From RUG420 sp045642465 (GTDB lineage Bacteria; Bacillota; Clostridia; Oscillospirales; Acutalibacteraceae), in assembly GCA_045642465.1 (NCBI GenBank), contig JAZUIY010000015.1:434001-498000 (forward strand): DNA of 64,000 nucleotides. Reading direction: 5' to 3'. A program made the translations under genes and the position numbers. Of this stretch, positions 17,173 to 26,203 are shown one piece after another (within the stretch, counting starts at the first letter, position 1; the number at the start of each line of letters is the position of its first letter). Under the pieces are notes generated by a model that saw only the letters and a list, made by a program, of their open reading frames with translations, was not told where the DNA came from and made no database searches.

Positions 17173-18387
17173 ATGGCAACTATTTTTGATTACCTTACGT
17201 GGCGGGGAGATATCCCTTTCTCGGAAGCTGCGCCGCTAAACCCTGCGGATCAAATTATTTTGACCCGGATTTCGTACCTTCCGCTCCGTCGCTTTCATTG
17301 GAATAAAGAACATACTTTGGCTGAATTATGCGAAAAAATGGCCCATTATGATGAGTCCAAATTTCGCATGCATGCAGATATAGAACTGGTTCGGTTTCTC
17401 AAAGATGCCCCAAGATATCAGAATCTGTTGATAACAGATTATCAACAGGAATTACATGTTTCTGCAGAAAAGCAGTTCTGTGCCGTAACCATTCATCTTT
17501 CCGAAGAGGAACTTTATTTGTCCTACTGTGGTACTGACGGAACCTGGGCAGGATGGAAAGAGGACTGGAACCTGTCCTACATGGACTTGGTGCCTTCCCA
17601 AGGGGAAGCCCTTCGGTATGCCAAGACCATGCTGGAAAAATATCCGGAGAAAAAGGCGTATTTGGGCGGCCATTCCAAAGGAGGAAACCTGGCTTCCTTT
17701 GCGGCCATTTTCTTGTCGGAACCGTTACAGGACCGTGTGCTGGGTGTTTGCAGCCTGGATGGTCCCGGCTTTGGAGACTGGGTCATTGAGAATCAGGGCT
17801 GCAAAGCCATGAAAGACCGAATGGAAATCTTCGTCCCAGGGGACAGTTTCTTCGGTCAAATCTTAACTCAGCCGGTGCCGGCTAAAGTGGTCAGCAGTAC
17901 CGCTTTCGGCCTGTCTCAGCATGACCCGTTTACCTGGGAAGTGTTGGGTCCCAATTTGGTGGCATGTGAATCCGGCTTAAGCCTGTTCAGTACCATTGCC
18001 AATGTATCCAACCATTTGTGGATGGATAACACCTCTCCGGAGGACCGGGCTGTTACCATTGATGTTGTTTTTGATTTCCTCATGGTAGGGGACAAGATGA
18101 CCACCAAGGAAACCCAGCAGGATTGGCTTAAATTGACCCCGGCATTCCTTTCGAAACTGGCCGGTATGACCCCAAGCCAGCGGGACAATGTAATTGAAGT
18201 CCTTGGGGAACTGGCCAAAGCCTATGGCACAGGCGCCTGGGATATTACCGTGGATACCGCAAAAGACTATGCTTATACCACTGCAGCGGAAGTGTATCAA
18301 CAGTTTCCAACTTCCTTAAAGTGGGTGGCAGATTATATATTAGACAAGACCGATACGGTTCTTCCGGGAATCAATGACAAAAAATAA
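17173..18387 (+). CDS. Mbeg1-like (DUF2974) alpha/beta-hydrolase
   Basis: A 404-aa protein with the N-terminal MATIFDYLTWRGDI typical of this family. The alpha/beta-hydrolase nucleophile elbow GGHSKGGN has Ser168. The conserved FRGTD-like segment reads YCGTDGTWAGWKEDWNL, and CSLDGPGFGD is also conserved. The protein is probably a cytoplasmic lipase/esterase-like hydrolase; substrate unknown. It starts an apparent three-gene run with pepF (20-nt gap) and the CobW-like gene, and is divergent from the kinase-like gene. A TATAAT lies at 17140-17145. Confidence 0.85.
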   Translation: MATIFDYLTWRGDIPFSEAAPLNPADQIILTRISYLPLRRFHWNKEHTLAELCEKMAHYDESKFRMHADIELVRFLKDAPRYQNLLITDYQQELHVSAEKQFCAVTIHLSEEELYLSYCGTDGTWAGWKEDWNLSYMDLVPSQGEALRYAKTMLEKYPEKKAYLGGHSKGGNLASFAAIFLSEPLQDRVLGVCSLDGPGFGDWVIENQGCKAMKDRMEIFVPGDSFFGQILTQPVPAKVVSSTAFGLSQHDPFTWEVLGPNLVACESGLSLFSTIANVSNHLWMDNTSPEDRAVTIDVVFDFLMVGDKMTTKETQQDWLKLTPAFLSKLAGMTPSQRDNVIEVLGELAKAYGTGAWDITVDTAKDYAYTTAAEVYQQFPTSLKWVADYILDKTDTVLPGINDKK

Positions 18388-18407
18388 AGTAAGAAGAAGG
18401 CATATTT

Positions 18408-20210
18408 ATGGCTGACACTTTGAAAGAAAGAAGCGAACTGGATCCCAATTTTATGTGGGACCTCAGTACTTTATATGAAGACGATGCCGCTTTTGAAGCA
18501 GCATTGGAGGGCGTGGCTGAAGTAACGGAAAAAGCAGCCGGGTTTGCCGGTACTTTGTCCGACGCCAAAACCATCCGCGCCTATTTTGACGCGGAGACGG
18601 AGCTGGACAACCTGCTTTCCGACCTGTTCTGCTACGCCAATCTGCGCCGCAGCGAAGACACCAGGGCAGATGATGCGCAGAGCATGTATATGCGGATTTA
18701 CAGCACTTATATTGAGGCGGTTTCCAGCATTGCTTTTGCGGTGCCGGAAATCTTGAATTTGCCGGAAGAAACCCTGACGGCATTGGCCGATGCAGAAGAA
18801 CTTCTTCCGTACCGCCGCAATATGGAATTGCTCCTGCGCAGAAAGCCCCACACCTTGAGTGGGGCAGAAGAGACCCTGCTGGCCCGCTTCGGCGAAGTCT
18901 TGGGAGCTCCTTCCGAAATTGCCGACAACTTGCAGGATGCGGATATGGTCTTTGACTCCGTAGTGGATGCGGAGGGAGAAGAACACGAAGTCACCGGCTC
19001 CAACTACATTCTGTTACAGACCAGCCCGGATAGAACCTTGCGGGAAAATGCATTCCGCTCTTTTTATCAAGGCTATCAGCAGCACAACAACACCTTTGCT
19101 GCTACCTATTCTGCCAATGTAAAGTGTGCTGCAGTAGAAGCAGAAGTGAAGCACTATGGCAGTTCCCGTAACATGTATATGAGCGGGGAAAATGTGCCGG
19201 AAGAAGTGTACGACAACTTAATTGCTGCCGTACGGAAGCACCTGCCTACCATGTACAAGTATGTGGATTTCCGAAAGAAGATGCTGGGTCTTGAGGACCT
19301 GCACTACTACGACGTTTATGCGCCGCTGGTAGGGGAATCCACCAAGCAGTATACCTATGAAGAGGCACAGGAAATGGTGCTGAAGGCAGTGGCTCCTCTC
19401 GGGGAAGACTATGTGAAAACCGTAGCGGATGCCTACCATGCCCGTTGGATTGACGTTTACCCGAACAAGGGGAAATCCGGTGGTGCCTTCTCCAGCGGAA
19501 CCTATCATTCCAATCCGTTTATCATGACCAATTTCACCGGCACCCTGGATTCCGTTTCCACCATTGCCCATGAAATGGGTCATTCCATGCACACCTATTA
19601 CAGCAATCAAGCTCAGCCGAGCCAGTACGCACAGTACACTATCTTTGTGGCTGAAGTGGCTTCCACGGTAAATGAAAACCTGCTGATTACCCAGCTTTTG
19701 GAACAGACCGAGGAACCAAAGGAACGGCTGGGCTTGCTGAATCAATATTTAGAAAACTTCAAAGGTACCGTTTACCGCCAGACCATGTTTGCCGAATTTG
19801 AGCGGGAAGCTCACAAAATGGCAGAGGAAGGTCAGGCTTTGACGCCGGATGCACTGAATACCCTCTATGCCGGCCTGGTAAAGGATTACTTTGGAGAAGA
19901 ACTTGTTCTTGACGAAGAAGTGGGCCTGGAATGGTCTCGCATTCCTCACTTCTACCGTCCGTTCTATGTTTACAAGTACGCCACCAGTTATTGCGCCGCC
20001 ATGGCCATTACAGAGGCCATTCTCTCCGGCAAGCCGGGAGCAGTAGAAGCCTACCGCAAGTTCTTGACGTTGGGCGGCTCCATGGACCCATTGGACGAAC
20101 TGAAAGTGGCCGGCATAGATCTCACTTCTCCGGCTCCAATTGAAGCCGCTTTGGAAAAGTTTGAACAAGTGCTGGCGGATGCCGTTGCAACTGCAGCCAA
20201 ATTGGACTAA
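18408..20210 (+). CDS. pepF: oligoendopeptidase F
   Basis: A 600-aa M3 zinc metallopeptidase that degrades short cytoplasmic peptides. The zinc motif HEMGH is at residues 388-392 (AHEMGHSMHTYYSN), with a downstream Glu region (EVASTVNENLL) for the third ligand. The N-terminal SELDPNFMWDLSTLYED is diagnostic of PepF. Full length, with no sign of damage. Confidence 0.95.
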   Translation: MADTLKERSELDPNFMWDLSTLYEDDAAFEAALEGVAEVTEKAAGFAGTLSDAKTIRAYFDAETELDNLLSDLFCYANLRRSEDTRADDAQSMYMRIYSTYIEAVSSIAFAVPEILNLPEETLTALADAEELLPYRRNMELLLRRKPHTLSGAEETLLARFGEVLGAPSEIADNLQDADMVFDSVVDAEGEEHEVTGSNYILLQTSPDRTLRENAFRSFYQGYQQHNNTFAATYSANVKCAAVEAEVKHYGSSRNMYMSGENVPEEVYDNLIAAVRKHLPTMYKYVDFRKKMLGLEDLHYYDVYAPLVGESTKQYTYEEAQEMVLKAVAPLGEDYVKTVADAYHARWIDVYPNKGKSGGAFSSGTYHSNPFIMTNFTGTLDSVSTIAHEMGHSMHTYYSNQAQPSQYAQYTIFVAEVASTVNENLLITQLLEQTEEPKERLGLLNQYLENFKGTVYRQTMFAEFEREAHKMAEEGQALTPDALNTLYAGLVKDYFGEELVLDEEVGLEWSRIPHFYRPFYVYKYATSYCAAMAITEAILSGKPGAVEAYRKFLTLGGSMDPLDELKVAGIDLTSPAPIEAALEKFEQVLADAVATAAKLD

Positions 20211-20261
20211 AATAGGCAATTGAATAATCCGGGCGTAGCCCAAGGGAAAGGAAGAGACAGG

Positions 20262-21440
20262 ATGAAGAAGTACACTACATGTAAGGTCATGCTGGAAACC
20301 GGTTATCTGGGTGCCGGCAAAACCACACTGTTAAATAAAATCCTTGCTGACCCTCAGGGTCATAAGGTAGCCGTTATTGTAAACGACATTGGTGAAGTCA
20401 ACATTGACGCCAAACTCATTGCCAAAAACGGTGGTTCCGTTTCCGAACAGGAAGGGGACTTAGTTCCACTGACCAACGGCTGTATTTGCTGCACACTTTC
20501 CGAAGACTTAATGCAGCAGCTGTCCGACCTGGCTTACACCAACAAGTATGACTACATTGTCATTGAAGCCTCCGGTATCTGTGAACCAATTCCAATTGCC
20601 CAGACCATCACCATGATGTCTGAAGCAACCACCCGCAAGGGATTGCCTCCAATTGTGGATCTGGACAACATTGTTTCTGTTGTAGACGCTGCCCGTTTCA
20701 AAGATGAATTCAACTGTGGTGAAGACTTGGTTGCCAAGCAGGCTGAAATGGCTCTGGAAGACGACGATGACGACGATGAAGAAGATGAAGATTTGGCATC
20801 CCTTCTGGTGCAGCAGCTGGAATTCGTAAATACCGTAGTGCTCAACAAAACCGACCTGGTTACCGAAGAGGAACTGGGCCGTGTTCGTGCCGTTATTAAG
20901 GCCATTGCTCCAAAGGCAGTTATTGTTGAAACCACCTTCGGTGATGTTCCATACGAAGAAGTATTTGACACCGGCCGTTTCGACTATGAATCCGCTATTA
21001 TGTCTGCCGGCTGGATTGAAGCCATTGAACATCCGGAAGAACATGAAGAAGGGGAACTGTATGAATACGGTATTGAAACCTTCGTTTACGAACGCAGAGA
21101 ACCGTTCTACATGGAAACCCTTCAGGAAATCTTTGGCAACTGGCCACTGAATGTCATCCGTACCAAGGGTTACATTTGGTTTGCAGAAGACAAGAACGAT
21201 GCCTTCCTTTTGGAACAGGCCGGCCGTCAGGTTACCATTCAGCCGGATGGTATGTGGCTGGCTTCCGCTCCGGAACGGGAACGCAAGAAAGCCTTCAAGG
21301 AATATCCGGATCTGGAAAAGGATTGGGATGACTATTATGGCGACCGTGTAAACCGTTTGGTTATCATTGGCCAGGATTTGGACAAGGAAGAAATTACCAG
21401 AATGCTGAACAGTGCCATCTACGAAGATTTCAAACTGTAA
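20262..21440 (+). CDS. CobW/COG0523-family GTPase, putative metallochaperone
   Basis: A 392-aa G3E GTPase with Walker A GYLGAGKTTLLNKIL and the metal-binding CxCC motif in GCICCTLSEDL. NKTD is the guanine-specificity motif. An unusual Asp/Glu run (DDDDDDEEDED, about residues 166-176) lies in the middle and may bind metal or simply be a linker. The C-terminal CobW domain is retained (RTKGYIWFAE). These proteins deliver Zn, Co or other metals. In this genome cobalt or nickel supply is plausible but unproven. The open frame begins 14 codons earlier at a TTG. The ATG with GGAAGAG upstream is preferred. Confidence 0.87.
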   Translation: MKKYTTCKVMLETGYLGAGKTTLLNKILADPQGHKVAVIVNDIGEVNIDAKLIAKNGGSVSEQEGDLVPLTNGCICCTLSEDLMQQLSDLAYTNKYDYIVIEASGICEPIPIAQTITMMSEATTRKGLPPIVDLDNIVSVVDAARFKDEFNCGEDLVAKQAEMALEDDDDDDEEDEDLASLLVQQLEFVNTVVLNKTDLVTEEELGRVRAVIKAIAPKAVIVETTFGDVPYEEVFDTGRFDYESAIMSAGWIEAIEHPEEHEEGELYEYGIETFVYERREPFYMETLQEIFGNWPLNVIRTKGYIWFAEDKNDAFLLEQAGRQVTIQPDGMWLASAPERERKKAFKEYPDLEKDWDDYYGDRVNRLVIIGQDLDKEEITRMLNSAIYEDFKL

Positions 21441-21452
21441 ATTCCATCAAAA

Positions 21453-21487
21453 CAAAGCCCACCAATTTTGGTGGGCTTTTTCTTTTT
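21453..21487 (+). terminator. rho-independent terminator
   Basis: AAAGCCCACCAA-TTT-TGGTGGGCTTTTTCTTTTTT, just after the CobW-like gene. Confidence 0.9.
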
Positions 21488-21900
21488 TGGGAGAGGGGAA
21501 AGATAGCACGCTATTGGTGCGAAAAACCGCATCGTTATAAGGAAAACAAAAGCCATGGATTTTGAATTTTTTCGGATTTTTCCTAAAAAACCGCCAACTG
21601 TAAAGGCGAAAGACTTTACAAAATACAACAAACGGACATCTATATTTCTAGATTAGAAATAAAACACAAGAAAATTTTTGAAATTTAAAATCTTCCAGAT
21701 TTTGCACAAGGAAAAAATATCACAAAATAGGGTAGAAGACTGAGAATTTGTGCTCAAGTCCTAGTAGGGCCTTTTTCAAATGCTTGCAATTAATTGCATG
21801 AAATTGATAGTTTGCTATTGACTTTGCAAAACCAGACTCTATAATGGGTAACATACGCGTTTTCACGCGTACGTAATCTAAGGAAAGGCGGTGTAGGAAT
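21488..21900 (+). promoter_or_regulatory. regulatory spacer before the MarR/ABC operon: promoter and two palindromes
   Basis: The first 290 bp are AT-rich with no gene or element I can identify. Near the end stand TTGACT (21818-21823) and TATAAT (21840-21845), 16 bp apart. A perfect palindrome TGCAATTAATTGCA (21785-21798) lies just upstream of the -35, and a perfect inverted repeat TACGCGT-TTTC-ACGCGTA (21854-21871) lies just after the -10, around the expected transcript start. Both are plausible operators, and the second is ideally placed for MarR autorepression. Confidence 0.65.
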
Positions 21901-22380
21901 TTGGATCAAAACCAAAGTATTGGAAAGATGATTAAAGTCATCACCGTACAACTGGAAAAAGAAATTCATACCGCAATGCAAGACAGTGACTTTGCCGACG
22001 TAACACCGGAACAGGGACGCCTCCTTGGCATTCTGATGCATCACGACGGGGTTCTCTCCATGAAGGAGATTGAACGGAAAATTCACCTGTCTCAGCCAAC
22101 CGTAGTCGGTTTGGTAAAACGCCTCGAATGCAAACATTTAATTAAGACCTACGCCAAAAAGGGCGACCGACGGGTCAAGATGGTGGAACTGACCGAGCTG
22201 GGCAAAATTGCCTGCAAGGACACCGTGACTGCCATTCATCAATCGGAACAGCACTTGACCGACGGACTAACGGAAAAAGAACAGGAAGTACTTTCCATTC
22301 TGCTTTCAAAAGTGCTCAATAACGTAAAACCGGGCTGCCAAGAAGAATCACCGGTAGAACAGGAGGAGAAACATGGTTAA
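21901..22380 (+). CDS. MarR-family transcriptional regulator
   Basis: A 159-aa protein with a winged helix (VTPEQGRLLGILMHHDGVLSMKEIERKIHLSQPTVVGLVKRLE) and the MarR wing KKGDRRVKMVELTELG. The start is uncertain: TTG at 21901 with purine-rich AGGAAAGGCGG upstream is the best choice seen. Its last 8 nt overlap the first ABC gene, so it is translationally coupled to an exporter, the usual arrangement for a drug-responsive repressor. Confidence 0.88.
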   Translation: MDQNQSIGKMIKVITVQLEKEIHTAMQDSDFADVTPEQGRLLGILMHHDGVLSMKEIERKIHLSQPTVVGLVKRLECKHLIKTYAKKGDRRVKMVELTELGKIACKDTVTAIHQSEQHLTDGLTEKEQEVLSILLSKVLNNVKPGCQEESPVEQEEKHG

Positions 22381-24199
22381 AACGTTGCTGAAACATGTTA
22401 AGGAATTCAAAACCGTTTCCATTTTGACTCCAACCTTTACCGCTTTGGAAGTATTGGTAGAAGTGTTAATTCCATACGTTACCGCATGGATTATTGACCG
22501 GGGTATTCAGGCTGGAAACATGTCCAATGTATATAAGTACGGCGGATTGATGCTTGTCATGGCCTTCTTAGGCCTTACCTTCGGTGTGTTGGCCGGCCGC
22601 TTCGGCGCAAAGGCATCCACCGGCTTCGGCCGAAACCTGCGCCGGGCTATGTACGACAACATTCAGACCTTCTCGTTCTCTAATATTGATAAGTTCAGCA
22701 CCGGGGGTCTGGTTACCCGTATGACCACCGACGTTACCAACGTCCAAAACTCTTATCAGGCCATTCTCCGAATTGCCGTCCGTGCCCCACTGAACTTCAT
22801 TACCAGTATGGTAATGTGCTTTGTTATCAACACCAAGATTTCCCTTACCTTCTTGGGTTTCTTGGCCATTATGGCTGTGGGTGCTGTCCTGATTATGGGC
22901 TTTGTTACCGGCATCTTTAAAAAGGTATTTAAGAAGTACGACGAATTGAATGCTTCCGTTCAGGAAAATATCTCCGCCATCCGCGTGGTAAAAGCCTTCG
23001 TTCGTGAAAAGTTTGAAAACAAGAAATTTACCAAGGCATCTGACAACATCTACCGCCTGTTCTTAAAGGCAGAAGGTCTCATGGCAGGAATTTCTCCAAT
23101 CATGATTCTCTTCATCTTCACCCTGATGTATGTCATCCTGTGGCAGTCTTCTCATTACATTGTTATGGGTGATATGGAAATTGGACAGATTACATCGCTC
23201 ATTTCCTATATTTTGTCTGCCATGATTTCCATGTTCATGCTGGTTATGGTATTCATCATCATTACCATGTCTATTGCTTCCGGGGAACGTATTTGCCAGG
23301 TTTTGGATGAAACCGCTGACATTGTGGATCCGGAAAACCCAATCAAGACCGTAGAAAACGGTTCCATTGATTTTGAAAACGTTTCCTTCACTTATCCGTA
23401 CTCCAAGATGGTAACTGACACCACTGAGGAGAAGAAGGGACCGCCTTCCTTCGGCAAAAAGAAGAAGAAGGAGGAGGAGAAGCCACCAGAACCAAACAAA
23501 CCGGTTTTGACGGACATTAACCTCCACATCGGTTCCGGGGAAACCATTGGTATTATCGGTAGTACCGGCTGTGGTAAGTCCAGTTTTGTGAACCTGATTT
23601 CCCGTCTCTATGACGTCACCGAAGGCTCCGTAAAGGTAGCCGGTCACGACGTAAAAGAATATGGGGTTGCAGAACTGCGTGATGCAGTTTCTGTTGTACT
23701 TCAGAAGAATGAACTCTTTACCGGAACGATTCTGGATAACCTTCGCTGGGGTAAAGAAGATGCCACCGAAGAAGAGTGCATCCGTGCTTGTCAGCTGGCC
23801 TGTGCCCACGATTTTATCATGGAATTCCCAGATGGCTACAACACCATGATTGAGCAGGGCGGTACCAATGTATCCGGCGGTCAGAAACAGAGAATCTGTA
23901 TTGCCAGAGCCCTTCTGAAGAGCCCGAAAATTCTCATTTTGGATGACTCCACCAGCGCAGTAGATACGGCCACCGACGCCGCTATCCGCCGCTCCTTTAA
24001 GGAAGACATTCCAAACACCACCAAGATCATTATTTCGCAGCGAATTAGTTCCATTGAAAATGCCGACAAGATTATTGTCTTGGAAAAGGGCCGCGTAAAC
24101 GGCTTCGGCACCCACCGGGAACTGCTGGAAAATAACACCATTTACAAAGAAATCTTCGAGACCCAGCAAAAGGGAACCGGAGACTTCGATATTGCATAA
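22373..24199 (+). CDS. ABC exporter subunit A, degenerate ATPase site
   Basis: A 608-aa half-transporter: six-helix membrane domain (about 1-315) and nucleotide-binding domain. Walker A is GSTGCGKSS (Lys402) and the signature is VSGGQKQR. Walker B reads ILILDDSTSAVD with Asp525 where the catalytic Glu normally stands, and the H-loop His is replaced by Gln556 (ISQRISS). Such changes are known in one partner of heterodimeric exporters (BmrC/BmrD type). A charged insert (KKGPPSFGKKKKKEEEKPPE) separates the membrane and ATPase domains. It pairs with 24217-26124; probably drug or peptide efflux. Confidence 0.92.
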   Translation: MVKTLLKHVKEFKTVSILTPTFTALEVLVEVLIPYVTAWIIDRGIQAGNMSNVYKYGGLMLVMAFLGLTFGVLAGRFGAKASTGFGRNLRRAMYDNIQTFSFSNIDKFSTGGLVTRMTTDVTNVQNSYQAILRIAVRAPLNFITSMVMCFVINTKISLTFLGFLAIMAVGAVLIMGFVTGIFKKVFKKYDELNASVQENISAIRVVKAFVREKFENKKFTKASDNIYRLFLKAEGLMAGISPIMILFIFTLMYVILWQSSHYIVMGDMEIGQITSLISYILSAMISMFMLVMVFIIITMSIASGERICQVLDETADIVDPENPIKTVENGSIDFENVSFTYPYSKMVTDTTEEKKGPPSFGKKKKKEEEKPPEPNKPVLTDINLHIGSGETIGIIGSTGCGKSSFVNLISRLYDVTEGSVKVAGHDVKEYGVAELRDAVSVVLQKNELFTGTILDNLRWGKEDATEEECIRACQLACAHDFIMEFPDGYNTMIEQGGTNVSGGQKQRICIARALLKSPKILILDDSTSAVDTATDAAIRRSFKEDIPNTTKIIISQRISSIENADKIIVLEKGRVNGFGTHRELLENNTIYKEIFETQQKGTGDFDIA

Positions 24200-24216
24200 G
24201 GAAGGAGGATACGACT

Positions 24217-26124
24217 ATGCCAGGTCCAGGTCAAAACAGAAGACCAAGAGAAAAAGTAGACCATCCGTTTCAGGTCTTTTGGCGTGTTGTTAAATACGCC
24301 TATGGTCACTATAAAATCCAGTTGGTAGGCGTATTGTTCGGTATTGTCCTTTCCGCTGCTGCCATGGCTGTTATCATGCTGGGTATGCAACGGGTTGTAG
24401 ACGATGCAATCCTTCCAATGCTGGATCAGGCCATCCCAGATTATGGCCCACTAATCAAATTTATGAAACTGGGTATCCTTATTGCATTGGCTGCCGGTTT
24501 GGGCTCCTTCATGCAGTCCTTTATTAACGTATTTATTACCCAGGGTACTCTGAAAAAACTCCGTGTAGACGTTTTCGAAAAGATGGAATCCCTTCCAATC
24601 AAATACTTCGACCAGCGTTCTCACGGTGACGTAATGTCCGTTTACACCAACGACGTAGATACCCTCCGTCAGTTGATTTCTCAGTCCTTGCCGAACTTGA
24701 TTTCCGACATGTTCACGCTGATTGTTACCTTCGTCAGCATGATTGTACTGAGTGTGCCTCTGACCGGCATTTCCGTTGTCATGGTAGTGCTCATGGCCAC
24801 CGTTTCCTTGAAACTGGCCAACATTTCCAGTTCCTACTTTGCCAAGCAGCAAAAGGACCTGGGTGCCGTAAACGGCCACATTGAAGAAATGATGACCGGC
24901 CAAAAGGTAGTTAAGGTCTTTAATCACGAAGAGAAGAACAAAGAAGCCTTCTTCGAACTGAACGACGGCCTCTATGAATCCGCTTCTACCGCCAATACCA
25001 TTGCCAACATCATGATGCCAATCAACGGCAACTTGTCCAACATCAGTTACGTGCTCTGCGCTATTGTGGGCGGCTTGCTTGCCCTCAGCGGACACTTTGA
25101 ATTGACCGTTGGTACACTGATTTCTTTCTTAACACTGAACAAGAGTTTCAGCAGCCCGATTGCCCAGTTGTCCTCCCAGATTAACGCCATTGTTATGGGT
25201 CTGGCCGGTGCGCAGCGTATTTTTGCGCTGATGGATACCGAGTCCGAAACCGACAACGGCTATGTAGAACTGGTGAACATTAAGGACGACGGTACCGGCA
25301 ACTTCGTAGAATGCGAAGAACGCACCGGCAAGTGGGCTTGGAAGCACCCGCATGAAGACGGAACCGTTACCTTGGATCCAATGAACGGCAAGGTCATCTT
25401 TGATGACGTAGACTTCGGTTATACCGATGAAAAGATTGTCCTGCACAACATTGATATGTATGCAAAGCCAGGTCAGAAGATTGCCTTTGTTGGTTCCACC
25501 GGTGCAGGGAAAACCACCATTACCAACTTGATCAACCGGTTCTATGACATCCAGGATGGTAAAATCCGTTACGATGACATCAACATCAACAAGATTAAGA
25601 AGTCAGACCTTCGCCGTTCCTTAGGAATGGTTTTACAGGATACCCACTTGTTCTCCGACACCATTATGGAGAACATCCGGTATGGCCGCTTGGATGCCAC
25701 CGACGAAGAATGTATGGCAGCTGCCATGCTGGCCAATGCGGATGAATTCATTCGGGATTTGCCGGATGGCTACAACACCAAACTTACCGGAGACGGCTCC
25801 AACCTGTCTCAGGGTCAGCGCCAGCTGCTGGCCATTGCCAGAGCTGCTGTAGCAGACCCGCCAGTACTGATTTTGGACGAAGCCACTTCCAGCATTGACT
25901 CGCGTACCGAAAAGCTGGTACAGCAGGGCATGGACGCTCTCATGTCCGGCAGAACCACCTTCGTCATTGCCCACCGTCTTTCCACGGTACAGAATTCCGA
26001 CTGTATTATGGTTCTGGAAGATGGACGCATTATTGAACGTGGTAACCACGACGAACTCATTGCCATGAAGGGCCGTTACTATCAGCTCTATACCGGCAAC
26101 CCTGCAGAAACACAACCTGCTTAA
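24217..26124 (+). CDS. ABC exporter subunit B, canonical ATPase site
   Basis: A 635-aa half-transporter with a six-helix domain and a complete ATPase: Walker A GSTGAGKTT, signature LSQGQRQ (Q for G), Walker B LILDEATSSID with Glu555, and H-loop His586 (VIAHRLSTVQ). It begins 17 nt after subunit A, behind GGAAGGAGG. An extra segment of about 40 residues (VELVNIKDDGTGNFVE onwards) precedes the ATPase domain. With subunit A it forms an asymmetric exporter under MarR control. Confidence 0.93.
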   Translation: MPGPGQNRRPREKVDHPFQVFWRVVKYAYGHYKIQLVGVLFGIVLSAAAMAVIMLGMQRVVDDAILPMLDQAIPDYGPLIKFMKLGILIALAAGLGSFMQSFINVFITQGTLKKLRVDVFEKMESLPIKYFDQRSHGDVMSVYTNDVDTLRQLISQSLPNLISDMFTLIVTFVSMIVLSVPLTGISVVMVVLMATVSLKLANISSSYFAKQQKDLGAVNGHIEEMMTGQKVVKVFNHEEKNKEAFFELNDGLYESASTANTIANIMMPINGNLSNISYVLCAIVGGLLALSGHFELTVGTLISFLTLNKSFSSPIAQLSSQINAIVMGLAGAQRIFALMDTESETDNGYVELVNIKDDGTGNFVECEERTGKWAWKHPHEDGTVTLDPMNGKVIFDDVDFGYTDEKIVLHNIDMYAKPGQKIAFVGSTGAGKTTITNLINRFYDIQDGKIRYDDININKIKKSDLRRSLGMVLQDTHLFSDTIMENIRYGRLDATDEECMAAAMLANADEFIRDLPDGYNTKLTGDGSNLSQGQRQLLAIARAAVADPPVLILDEATSSIDSRTEKLVQQGMDALMSGRTTFVIAHRLSTVQNSDCIMVLEDGRIIERGNHDELIAMKGRYYQLYTGNPAETQPA

Positions 26125-26126
26125 AA

Positions 26127-26162
26127 GAAAGCCTCTACCACTCTTGGTAGAGGCTTTTTCTT
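26127..26162 (+). terminator. rho-independent terminator of the exporter operon
   Basis: AAAGCCTCTACCA-CTC-TTGGTAGAGGCTTTTTC, directly after the stop codon. Confidence 0.92.
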
Positions 26163-26203
26163 ATGCTAAAATGGGAACAGATTTATCTTTTTGGGAGGAG
26201 CCC

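Noticed and set aside
23063..24169. Long minus-strand open frame (368 codons) opposite the first ABC exporter gene
   Set aside because: It is antisense to conserved ATPase motifs, with low-complexity Leu and Asn/Gly content and no RBS.
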